Positions 34,601-43,319 of a stretch of 64,000 bases of DNA are shown piece after piece. Position 1 is the first letter of the stretch, and each line of letters starts with the position of its first letter. The DNA is taken from contig CM045733.1 in the NCBI GenBank assembly GCA_024760905.1, positions 36,592,501-36,656,500 of the forward strand, in the 5' to 3' direction. The stretch comes from Plotosus lineatus. Its lineage: Eukaryota; Chordata; Actinopteri; Siluriformes; Plotosidae. Under the pieces are notes generated by a model. It saw nothing but the letters and a program-made list of their open reading frames with translations. It ran no database searches and was not told where the DNA came from. A program made the position numbers and the translations under genes.

Positions 34601-34789
34601 ACAGCACTGATGGTGGTCATTGTTAACCCCAGCCTCAATCGATTTGGTATGAAATTTTTTGTTGTGACTCGCATATTTTATTTGCCATTTGTTTTACGCC
34701 AGATGCCCTTCCTGACGTAACCCTCTGCATTTATCTGGGCTTGGGACCGGTGCGAGGGAGACACTGGTTTGTGCCCCTCCCTCACGGCT
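31649..34789 (-). mobile_element. RTE-clade LINE copy D, full length (3,141 bp) with 13-bp TSD
   Basis: GCATTTTAGGTCT at 31636-31648 and 34790-34802 flanks the element exactly. In minus-strand order it has: a GC-rich 5' leader (34675-34789, with GATGCCCTTCCTGACG and GCTTGGGACCGG); an endonuclease frame (33709-34674); a linker (33256-33525); the reverse transcriptase (32305-33201); the C-terminus (31789-32091); and the tail GCGACCCCTGAAGGGAACAG..(GAA)n. All pieces lie in one reading frame but are broken by stops (for example a TAA replacing Glu just before KDPTGTVRLQG) and small indels. The copy therefore encoded one polyprotein but is now inactive. The 3' tail resembles, from memory, the Expander group of fish RTE elements. 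Confidence 0.93.
33709..34674 (-). pseudogene. RTE endonuclease domain (copy D)
   Basis: This 321-codon frame is the APE-type endonuclease that nicks target DNA to prime reverse transcription. A basic leader (GRRRQRRRGGRRVRRQREKK, about residues 37-57) precedes the domain. Motifs visible are VGTLNVGTM (N-terminal Asn), VQETRWKGS (catalytic Glu), VVSAYAPQAG (Tyr), VVIGADVNGNVGAG (catalytic Asp/Asn; copy E has the more usual DFNGHVG here), QVDYILCRR, and a C-terminal KQHRMVV (His). Domain length and motif order are normal for RTE. The frame stops before the linker. A protein from this frame alone would lack the polymerase. Confidence 0.88.
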
Positions 34790-34802
34790 GCATTTTAGGT
34801 CT

Positions 34803-35265
34803 AAATATACTAATTCCATAATCTATATAACACATGACAAAATGACAAAAAACATCATAGATTATAAATACTTTTCTATCCTGACTTAATTTTAGTGAAA
34901 CTATATTTAGCATTAAAATGATGGATATAATTATTGAGACAAATTCAGACATAAACTAAAATATTTTATTAGTATCATACTGTTACAATTAGCATTTTAG
35001 TAGAAGTTGTGCTTTTTTTACTTTAGCTCTTAGCTCCTTATATGTTATATTATTGTATCAAGTATATTAGTGCAATCTGATTAACTGAAACACCTCATTA
35101 TAAAATCCTATATCACTCATTTAATATCATCCTCATCATGTAGTGTTAGCATTTAGTAGTAAAACTAATGAATGGTTAATTTGTTATTTAATCATGGGTA
35201 TTGCCTAAAAAGTTGTTGGCTATAAACGGGACAGTGGAAGAGTGAATAATATATTTTTTATTTCC
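34803..35265. other. Intronic DNA, nothing recognised
   Basis: AT-rich sequence following the TSD of the full-length LINE. Confidence 0.5.
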
Positions 35266-35270
35266 ACTGT

Positions 35271-35352
35271 CTTCTTCTTCTTCTTCTTCTTCTTCTTCTT
35301 CTTCTTCTTCTTTTCCTTTCGGCTTTTTCCCTTTTTTCCTCCCAGGGGTCGT
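35271..35352 (-). repeat. Ultra-short RTE-type 3' tail with long (GAA)n
   Basis: A 42-bp (CTT)n tract is followed by TTTTCCTTTCGGCTTTTTCC and CCCAGGGGTCG, the minus-strand RTE/SINE A tail only. It is probably a nearly empty retroposition event. Confidence 0.7.
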
Positions 35353-35379
35353 TTTACTTAAAACTTAGTGTTGTTTTCT

Positions 35380-35500
35380 GCTGCATTTATTAATCCGCTT
35401 AATCCTAATTAGGGTCACGTGAAGGCTTGACCCCATCTCCATCAATGTTGCGAGGGCAGAGTGCACCCTAAACAGCTCGCCAAAACCATTGGAATGATTT
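35380..35500 (-). repeat. L2-like tail
   Basis: TTAATCCTAATTAGGGTCAC, GAGGGCAGAGTGCACCC and AACAGCTCGCCAAAACC read as the L2-like module on the minus strand. Confidence 0.65.
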
Positions 35501-35634
35501 ATATACAAACCAAATTCCAAAAAAGTTGGGACACTATACAAATTGTGAATAAAAACTGAATGCAATGACGTGGAAGTGCCAAATTTTAATATTTTATTCC
35601 GAATAGAACATTTCTTATATATTATTATATATTA

Positions 35635-36164
35635 TATATTATTTTTAATTCTCGGGGCAGTGGTGGTCTAGTTGTATAGGGCGCTGGTTCGCTGATCCAA
35701 AGGTTGGGGGTTCGAGTCCCACTCTCCACAAGGTTGTCACTGCTCCCCCCCTCAGTGCAGCTAACTGGGTTATCAAAGGCGGGCCATGTGTCTCACTGTC
35801 TATGGTGAGAGGCATGTAAAAGAACCATTGCTGACATTCGTAAAGAGTAGGCTGCAAAGTCGTCAGCATGTTTCTGTCCCTTGCTAAAAGGGTTGTGACA
35901 GGAAGGGCATCCGACGTAAAAACCTCTGCCAAATCAAACGTGCGAATCAAATGATTCACTGTGGCGACTCCTGAGTAAAAGGGAAAAAGCCGAAAGGAAG
36001 GAAGACAGACAGACAGACAGACATGATTTTTTAATTCTCATTCATTCATTCTTTTTCTGAACTGGTCAGTCTTAAATAGGGTCACGGAGAGGCTGGCGCC
36101 CATCCCAGCCAACACTGGGTGAGGGCGGGGTAAACCCTGCACAGCTCACCAGGCCATCGCAGGA
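35635..36164 (+). mobile_element. Composite repeat copy 1: SINE A (RTE tail) joined to inverted L2-like tail
   Basis: It begins TATATTATTTTTAATTCTC, followed by a full SINE A (A box TGGTCTAGTTG, perfect B box GGTTCGAGTCCC, RTE tail CTGTGGCGACTCCTGAG) and (GACA)n. A minus-strand L2-like tail follows (GGAGAGGCTGGCGCCCATCC), ending CCATCGCAGGA. The same arrangement occurs at 41892-42420. Here it lies between two copies of a 32-bp stretch of the Tc1 arm (35580-35611 and 36220-36251). Confidence 0.88.
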
Positions 36165-36668
36165 ATAATAAAATACAAATAATAAAATAATATATATCAA
36201 ATAATAGAATAATAAAATACAAATTTTAATATTTTATTCCGAATAGAACATAGATGACAGGTCAAAAGTTTAAACTGAGAAAGTGTATCACTTTAAGGGA
36301 AAAATGTGTTGATTTTAAATTTCATGGTGTCATCAGTAAGCAGTAAGAGGCTGGAAAAGTCAATTGCACTTATAACGAACAGCTGGAAGACCAATTACCA
36401 CTAATAAGGTCCATTGGTAACATAACTGATTATTTAAAGAGCTTCTCCGAGTGGCAGTGTCTCTCAGAAGGAAAGATGGGTAGATTCTCTAAATGATTCT
36501 CTCACTTCATTTTAAATGAAGTGTGGAAAAGTGGAAAGCTGTTTTGTGATCAGACGAATCACGATTCAAAGTTCTTTATGGAAAACTGGGATGCCATGTC
36601 ATCCGGACTAAAGAGGACATGGACAACCCAAGTGTTATCAGCGCTCACTTCAGAAGCCTGCATCTGAG

Positions 36669-36992
36669 ATGGTATTCGCTTGCATGAGTGCATGTGGCAT
36701 GGGAAGCTGGCACATCTGGAAAGGCACTATCAATGCAGAAAGGTATATTCAGGTTCTAGAAGAACATATGCTCCCATGCAGACGTCGTCTCTTTCAGAGA
36801 AGGCTTTGCGTTTTTCAACATGATAATGCCAGACCACATGCAGCATTAATTACAACATCATGGCTGCGTAGGAAAAGGATCCAGGTATTGAAATGGCCAG
36901 CCTGCAGACCAGATCTTTCACCTATAGAGAACATTTGGCACATCATAAAGAGGAAGGTGCAACAAAGAAGGCCCAAGACAGTTGAAAGTTAG
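36669..36992 (+). pseudogene. Tc1 family C transposase, C-terminal catalytic half
   Basis: The frame begins MVFACMSACGMGSWHIWKGT and continues NAERYIQVLEEHMLP. It then has VFQHDNARPHAAL (second catalytic Asp) and VLKWPACRPDLSPIENIWHI (catalytic Glu), with 34 residues between Asp and Glu, so it is of the DD34E type. The first Asp and the HTH domain are absent. Upstream (36540-36660) nucleotide similarity to the central transposase region persists with stops (GATCAGACGAATCACGA, cf. SDESRF). It ends QQRRPKTVES, before the family's usual C-terminus. Confidence 0.88.
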
Positions 36993-37105
36993 AGGCCTGT
37001 ATTAGACAAGAATAGAAGAGCATTACTATTTGTTGGCTTTTTTGAGATTTGTTGACACCATGAAATTTAAAATCCCTTAAAATGAAACATTTTCTCAGTT
37101 TAAAC

Positions 37106-37934
37106 CAGTGGTCCCCAAACTATGGCCCGCGGGTCATATCTGGCCCACCTCCACATATAGCCCGGCCCCCTGAACAATACCAGAGACGCATTATGATTGT
37201 TTTTTTTTTTAGTTTGGCCACATGATCAAGACTAATACACACCCAGAACATAACATTCTACTCAACCCTTCTGCCATCTGTGTCCCATCTGAACAACCCC
37301 CAAAAACAAAAAAAAAAAAAAAAAAACCTAGACTCTCCCCTATCAAATAGAACGGAATAATGGTGAAAAGGTTATAGAAGAAAACATTTGATTCAGAATG
37401 CAGAGTATTTAACCTGCAGTGGATAAACTATTATTTTTTGTTTATTGCAAAGTTGTTTGTATCATCTGTCAAGAGGCAGTGACGGTATTCAAAGAATACA
37501 ATCTGTGCCGACACTCTGAATCCCGTCACAAAGACGAGTATGATCGCTTGAAAGGCCAAATGAGAGTAGACAAACTCTCAAAGCTAAAATGTTTACTGTT
37601 AGCTCAGGAGAATACATTTGTACGCCAGGCTTGGATGAACCAGTCGTCTGTCCGGGAAGCTTTCGGGTTGCTCAACTGATAGCACCAGCGTTTTTTTTTT
37701 TGTTTTTTTTTGTTTTTTTTTGTTTTTTTTTTTTTAATCGTAACTTTTTTCTGTGAAGGTCACGAAAAGGGTTACTAATATCTGGTCATGTGTGGCTTAC
37801 GGGAAAACAATAAATGTTTACATTTAGGCAGCCCTGCGATCGTCACACTTTTTCTGTTACAAACTGACCTCAGCCCCCATCAGAGAAGGGAATAGTTATG
37901 TGGCCCTCCCAGGAAAAAAGTTTGGGGACCCCTG
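37106..37934 (+). mobile_element. hAT-like non-autonomous element (829 bp) with 8-bp TSD
   Basis: The terminal repeats are CAGTGGTCCCCAAACT and, at the right end, the complement of CAGGGGTCCCCAAACT (15 of 16 match). The 8-bp TSD GTTTAAAC, itself a palindrome, is at 37098-37105 and 37935-37942. It contains TATGGCCCGCGGGTC and an N-terminal transposase remnant (37419-37679). Poly(A) lies at about 37307-37326 and T-rich runs at 37691-37735. Confidence 0.94.
37419..37679 (+). pseudogene. hAT transposase N-terminal BED-like zinc-finger fragment
   Basis: This 86-codon frame contains CIICQEAVTVFKEYNLCRHS and ESRHKDEYDRLKGQMRVDKL. The C-x2-C..H-x4-H spacing followed by KLSKLKCLLLAQENTF matches the start of Charlie-type hAT transposases, the same family as the GTF2IRD2/ZBED-related domesticated genes. 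The finger would bind the element's terminal repeats. The frame ends (LLN, stop) before the catalytic domain, so only the DNA-binding end is retained. Confidence 0.8.
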
Positions 37935-38269
37935 GTTTAAACTTTTGATCCTGTCATCTATGTTCTATTCAGAATAAAATATTGGCACTTCCACATCATT
38001 GCATTCAGTTTTTATTCACAATTTATGTAGTTTCCCAATGTTTTTGGTATCCGGTTTGTATGTATAATTTCCCCAACCACTAACAGCCTGGTGATAGTTT
38101 GGCTTGACCTTGATTGGAAATACAGCAAGCTACCACTAGGCTATATATTACTATATATTACTTTAAAGGAGAAAAATACATTTTCTTTAAGTTACCTGGC
38201 TACTGTGCCAACCAACACAAGGGTATCGGTGGAAGGATACACACACTGCACTACATAATGATTAGCATG

Positions 38270-38512
38270 CCAGTTAAGATGTGTTTTTTAGCTTCTGACA
38301 AATTCAGTTTTTTCTAAATAATATAGGACCACAATGAAAAAAGAGAAAAATCCAACCTTAAATGCAAGTTCATTTATTCAATGGGTTAAAAATCCCACAT
38401 TAAGAAAGAATTCTTTTACATCAAATAATGTGTGCCCTTATTAGCACCCCTGATGTTAATACTTTACACAACCCCCCATTTGCCAAAACAGTATATACAT
38501 ACATATACATAT

Positions 38513-38549
<37 letters not shown>
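38270..38549 (+). repeat. Tc1 family A terminal fragment followed by (CA)n
   Basis: CAGTTAAGATGTGTTTTTTA, ACCACAATGAAAAAAGAG, AAAAATCCCACATTAAG and CTTTACACAACCCCCCATT match the left end of the copy at 29086. It stops at about 38490, followed by (CA)n at 38513-38549. Confidence 0.75.
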
Positions 38550-38551
<2 letters not shown>

Positions 38552-38849
38552 GTCTAGAGTTCTCCGCTACCAAACCTTTACTCCTGTTCCACCTTTTTAG
38601 TATTTTTACTCTTATCTTCCTATATATTTTAGCCCCTGAGCTATCATCCGACCATTAAGATTCGAATGGACCACCGACAGATTGTTAATTTTACTTCCTT
38701 ACACGCCTTTAAGCAACCAATTTAGTTCCACCAATTTCAGCATCACAAGAATTCATTTGTGAATAAAAGCCATTGTGTATATGCTCCTTTAAGCATACAC
38801 CCAAAAAGCAATCAAACCTCAACTAAAAATAATTCAATGTTCACTGTGC

Positions 38850-39013
38850 CTATGTCATAATTATGAGTTTGTAGGTCATAATTATGATATATCTAAGTCA
38901 TTATTTTGAGATAGCAAGTAAATTAAGTAAATTCTTAATTTATTAATATTACTTACTATCTTATAATTATAACTTACCAGCTCCCCCATATTGGTAAAAT
39001 GTGCTTCCATACA
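38850..39013. repeat. AT-rich palindromic MITE-like repeat, copy 2
   Basis: TCATAATTATGA recurs at about 38855 and 38876, and the repeat ends AAAATGTGCTTCCATAC. It is the counterpart of 13105-13300. Confidence 0.55.
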
Positions 39014-39199
39014 TTCCACACTATGGATATGTCTGCATAAAAACTGTTCATTTTGAAATAAATAAGAACCTTTGCTGAATTTTCTTGTGTATGTGGTCTG
39101 TCTAATATTGCATGCAAAGATGTTCCACTTTTCTCTTATTTCGGGTTTACAGATTAAAGCCTAACACATAATGGGAATTATTTTTACACTAAAATTGCA

Positions 39200-39450
39200 C
39201 CCCCAGTGCAGCTAACTGGGTTATCAAAGGCCGGCCAGGTCTCTCGCTGTCTATGGTGTGAGGCATGTAAAAGAACCACTGCTGACTTTCATAAAGAAGT
39301 AGGTTGCAAAGCCGTCGACATGATTCCGCCCTGCGATGGCCTGACGAACTGTCCAGGGTGAACTCTGCCCTTGCCCGGAGTTGGCTGGGATGGGCGCCAG
39401 CCTCCTCGAGACCCTAATTAGGATTAAGCGGTTACAGAAAATGAACTGAA
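39200..39450 (+). mobile_element. SINE family A with L2-like tail, 5'-truncated
   Basis: CCCCCAGTGCAGCTAACTGG, GGCATGTAAAAGAACCAC, CTGCGATGGCCTGACGAACT, GGGATGGGCGCCAGCCTCC, then AATTAGGATTAAGCGGTTAC. This is the best-preserved L2-tailed copy of the body. The head is missing. Confidence 0.82.
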
Positions 39451-39459
39451 CTGAAATTG

Positions 39460-40150
39460 TATGTTTCTCTAAAGTTTGTTTATAACTATGGTTATGTACC
39501 ATCTATTAAAAATGTAAAGCAAATAAAATTGAACTAATTAATTAATCAGTGCTTTATTTAGTTCACTGCTTAGTCTATTATCATCTTTGCTCTTTTATGT
39601 AATTTCCATCTTTAATAACCACGATTATGGCATACAGTTTGGATTTGTACATTAAGCAGCATTCAATTTTATTCTTTCAACTGTGTGTATATGCGAGTGT
39701 GAATGGTTATATAAATATAACCAATAAATCACCAAACAAATTTAATATAATACAAAAGAAAACCTGAGTACAAACAGTTTTCAAATGACCATGTGATTTA
39801 CTGTATTGAAGGTGAAAAACTCACAAAACACCTATATCACCTCTGTGGAATGAAAGTCATCGCCCCTAAACCCAATACTTGATTTGCCACCATCATCAGC
39901 AGGAACAACTGTAATACAATATTTTCAGTAACAGGAGATAAGTCTTTGCAATCACTGTGAAAACATTTTGTCCCACTTTCTTTGACAAAATAGTTTTCAT
40001 TCAGTGACATGGGAGGCTTTTCAACTTTTAAGATACTGCCATAACAATAGGATTTAGGACAGGAGTTGATTTGTTTTGTGCTGTGGTATGACATTTTCAG
40101 TGCAAATTGAATGCAAAGTTATTTGTATTTTCCGAATCAAATACCAGCTT
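39460..40150. other. Intronic DNA, nothing recognised
   Basis: AT-rich, with no coding or RNA feature that I can name. Confidence 0.5.
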
Positions 40151-40159
40151 CTGTACTTA

Positions 40160-40160
<1 letters not shown>

Positions 40161-40226
<66 letters not shown>

Positions 40227-40258
40227 GCTGACTGTCTATCTGTCTGTCTGTCTGTCTG
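40161..40258. repeat. (TATC)n and (TCTG)n microsatellite
   Basis: About 66 bp of TATC repeats is followed by a shorter TCTG tract. A separate (CT)n lies at 40401-40442. Confidence 0.97.
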
Positions 40259-40399
40259 TGCATCTGTGTGTATTGCTATTATGAAGGGTGTAAATGGGTT
40301 GGGTTCACTTGTCATACTCCACTGTGGGAGAGCAGTTTGCTATAGCCCTACTGGCCTCAAACAAGATTAATCTTCCACTCTGGAGATTACAGAGCATTT

Positions 40400-40445
<46 letters not shown>

Positions 40446-40449
40446 CTTT

Positions 40450-40990
40450 ACTGTATTTTATTCTCCTCTCTTATCTCTCTCCTCTGGTTGTCCTCTGGTC
40501 CCCTTGTTGCCTCTCTTGGTCTCATTCTCATCTGCCTTGTCCCTTCCATAGCCAAGAAATAATTAACTGCCCTAAGTAAAATCAATTATGTTAATTAGAT
40601 CAGCAGAGCTATTCTGGAGAGTTTGGGCCTGGGAGGAGGAAGAGTTAGAAAGGTGTGTGACCATATTTCAGCCTGTTCCTGCCTGACAGAAATGGAAACC
40701 TATTGTGTTTCTCTGTTGTTCTATTCTGTCTATATCATTGTTGATTGTGTCCTGAAATACATTTCTCCTCACCATATTGTGAAGAGTGATTATTTGAATC
40801 ACCATTCCCTGGCAATTTTATTGTGATCTTTGCCCACAGACTGGTGGAGAGCTGTTGCCTGAATGACTGTGCATTAAAAATAATCATCATGGTTTGTTTG
40901 TTTTTTCCAGTGGTAATCTAATTTTCTTATTTTGGCTTCTGTAGAGAACAATACAAGACAGTAATACAAACAAAGAAACAAACAAAAAAG
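40450..40990. other. Intronic DNA, nothing recognised
   Basis: Pyrimidine-rich near 40440-40550 and otherwise featureless. Confidence 0.5.
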
Positions 40991-40999
40991 ATTCTGTAT

Positions 41000-41018
41000 T
41001 CAAATCCTGGGCTCTGTG

Positions 41019-41065
<47 letters not shown>

Positions 41066-41092
41066 CTCTCTGTTTGTCTGTCTGTCTGTCTA

Positions 41093-41162
<70 letters not shown>

Positions 41163-41255
41163 GCTTTGCGATGGACTGGCGACTGGTTAAGGGTGCCGAG
41201 ATAGGCTCCCACCTTCCTGAAACCCCAGTAGGAGTAAACATTTCAGAAAATGAAA
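41000..41255 (+). repeat. SINE B 3' part with (TC)n and (TG)n
   Basis: CAAATCCTGGGCTCTG is followed by (TC)n (about 41022-41071) and (TG)n (41097-41162), then GCGATGGACTGGCGACTGGT, GAGATAGGCTCCCACC, and a decayed tail. A SINE B head fragment follows at 41345-41470 and an L2-like tail fragment at 41575-41650. Confidence 0.7.
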
Positions 41256-41891
41256 CGAACAAACCAATGTGTTTTTACACTAGGTTTTGGGTTTTTTTAT
41301 GCTGCAGCAGATTGTTTGTTTTAAATTGTTGTAAGTGGTATGTTCTGTGTGCTGGCACAGTGGCATAGCAATCAGCACATTTGCCTCACAAAAAGAAAGC
41401 CTGGGTTCCAAAAAGTCCCGGTGTGTAAATGATTGTGTGTGTGCCTGCAAGCTGTTGTGTATCCTGAATGAATGTTTATATGTCATGTATTGTTTATATA
41501 TAATTATCTTTTAATAAAATGCATTACTTATTCTTGTTTGACTATATTTTAGTGTGCTAAAATCAAACTCTGTTCATGGTTGGCTGACATGGGCACCAGC
41601 CTCTCCACAACCATAATTAGAATAAGCAGTTCATAAAATGAATGAATGAAAAATTGAAATTCACAAGATGTTGAAAAATCCAACACTTAACCTAATGTCT
41701 CAGCAAGACATTCTTAGCTTGTTGATGCAGAACTGTTTAGCATAATTTGTTTTGCTGCATTTTTTACCATTACATTTTGCATTGTTAATCACAGGCCGTC
41801 AACACAAAAACATGCACTGCACCAGTGCATACAAGATGATGCAGTTCTCTGTTTTATTAGTAAGAGCTCTTCAGAGAGAGGATATTCTAGG

Positions 41892-42420
41892 TATATTATT
41901 TTTAATTCTCGGGGCAGTGGTGGTCTAGTTGTATAGGGCGCTGGATCGCTGATCCAAAGGTTGGGGGTTCGAGTCCCACTCTCCACAAGGTTGTCACTGC
42001 TCCCCTCCTCAGTGCAGCTAACTGGGTTATCAAAGGCGGGCCATGTGTCTCACTGTCTATGGTGAGAGGCATGTAAAAGAACCATTGCTGACATTCGTAA
42101 AGAGTAGGCTGCACAGTCGTCAGCATGTTTCTGTCCCTTGCTAAAAGGGTTGTGACAGGAAGGGCATTCGACGTAAAAACCTCTGCCAAATCAAACGTGC
42201 GAATCAGATGATTCACTGTGGCGACTCCTGAGTAAAAGGGAAAAAGCCGAAAGGAAGGAAGGAAGACAGACAGACAGACATGATTTTTAATTCTCATTCA
42301 TTCATTCTTTTTCTGAACTGGTCAGTCTTAAATAGGGTCGCGGAGAGGCTGGCGCTCATCCCAGCCAACACTGGGTGAGGGCGGGGTAAACCCTGCACAG
42401 CTCACCAGGCCATCGCAGGA
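41892..42420 (+). mobile_element. Composite repeat copy 2: SINE A (RTE tail) joined to inverted L2-like tail
   Basis: It is almost identical to 35635-36164 over 529 bp, from TATATTATTTTTAATTCTC to CCATCGCAGGA. It has the same internal order, including (GACA)n and ATTCTCATTCATTCATTC. Copy-specific differences are few: GGTTC versus GGATC in the head and a few single changes. It has no transposon on either side, unlike copy 1. Confidence 0.9.
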
Positions 42421-42609
42421 CTATTTTTAGTTTATTTATTTATTTATTTATTTTTACTGCAGTGAATACTTTTTATGGATAGGATTTATCAGAAACTGAT
42501 GAGAAATATGAAATCAGATAAAGAAAATGACAAGCATACTTATATTATTACAGTGTGGATTCCCCTTTGAAGCTATTATTCTATAATGTACAGAGAACAC
42601 AGCATTTTG

Positions 42610-42895
42610 TAAGCTGTGCATTTCTGTGTGGAGTTTGCATATTCTCACCATGCTTTTGTGGGTTTCCTCTGGACACTCCGTTTTCCTCCCACAGTCCAAA
42701 ACATTCACAGTAGGTTAATTGGCTGTTCCAAATCGCCACTAGGTGTGAGTGTGAGTCTGAATGATTGTGTGAGTGTTTGCCCTGCGATGGTGTCCAGAAT
42801 GTACCTTGCCCTCACCCAGAGTCAGCTGAGATGGGCACCAGCCCTCCTGCGACCCTAACTAGGATTAAGCGGTTCAAAAAAATGAATAAATGAAT
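42610..42895 (+). mobile_element. SINE B, 5'-truncated
   Basis: TTTCTGTGTGGAGTTTGCAT, CCTCCCACAGTCCAAAAC, AATCGCCACTAGGTGTGAG, CCTGCGATGGTGTCCAG, GCTGAGATGGGCACCAGCCC, AGGATTAAGCGGTTC, then (GAAT)n. It lacks the long TG expansion at the usual site. Confidence 0.78.
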
Positions 42896-42899
42896 GGAT

Positions 42900-43315
42900 C
42901 AATTCTCAACATAACTATAAAATGCGTAATGCAATTTTATATCTGTGACATCTAATATATGAAAACTACATTGCCATGATAACCTGTTCATTCAATCCAT
43001 TCAGTTCGACTGAATTCATTTCATCACGTAATGTTGCTGAGTGTAGACCTGATTTAATCAAGCATCCTCAGATGATAACACTGCCTCCAGTAGCTTGTGC
43101 AGTGGACATTAGTTACCCTAGTTTAATAAACGTTTTTTTTTTTAATATAAAACAAAACAAGAATGAATATAAAGAGAAATTAAATTTCAACAAAATCTTT
43201 TCAGGCAATACTCAAATTTATGTGGATAAAAGTATCCATAAACTAGAGAATTCACCTGTGTCTGTTTACAATAAGACTCATTGACCAGAGCAAACAATCT
43301 TATGCATGCGGATTA
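42900..43315. other. Intronic DNA with a possible Tc1 scrap
   Basis: CATCCTCAGATGATAACACT at about 43064-43083 resembles the Tc1 transposase region around PQMITLP on the minus strand. It is too short to assign. Confidence 0.4.
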
Positions 43316-43319
43316 TTTG

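Larger units (their letters stand above)
35504..38060 (+). mobile_element. Tc1-like family C element, with two nested insertions
   Basis: The terminal repeats (about 110 bp each) start TACAAACCAAATTCC on the left and, reverse-complemented, TACAAACCGGATACC on the right. Both continue through AATAAAAACTGAATGCAATG and end near GAATAGAACATAGATGACAG. The host element is interrupted by a composite repeat (35635-36164) in the left arm and a hAT-like element (37106-37934) in the right arm. Inside is a C-terminal transposase fragment (36669-36992). The structure suggests a non-autonomous, internally deleted carrier. Confidence 0.88.

Noticed and set aside
35650..35730. A functional tRNA gene (perfect A and B boxes)
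   Set aside because: The head is continuous with a SINE body and RTE tail and is repeated at many loci. The acceptor stem is not closed.
40161..40226. A CRISPR-like array
   Set aside because: It is a plain tetranucleotide microsatellite without spacers. The 36-bp repeat at 19368 likewise has no spacers between units.
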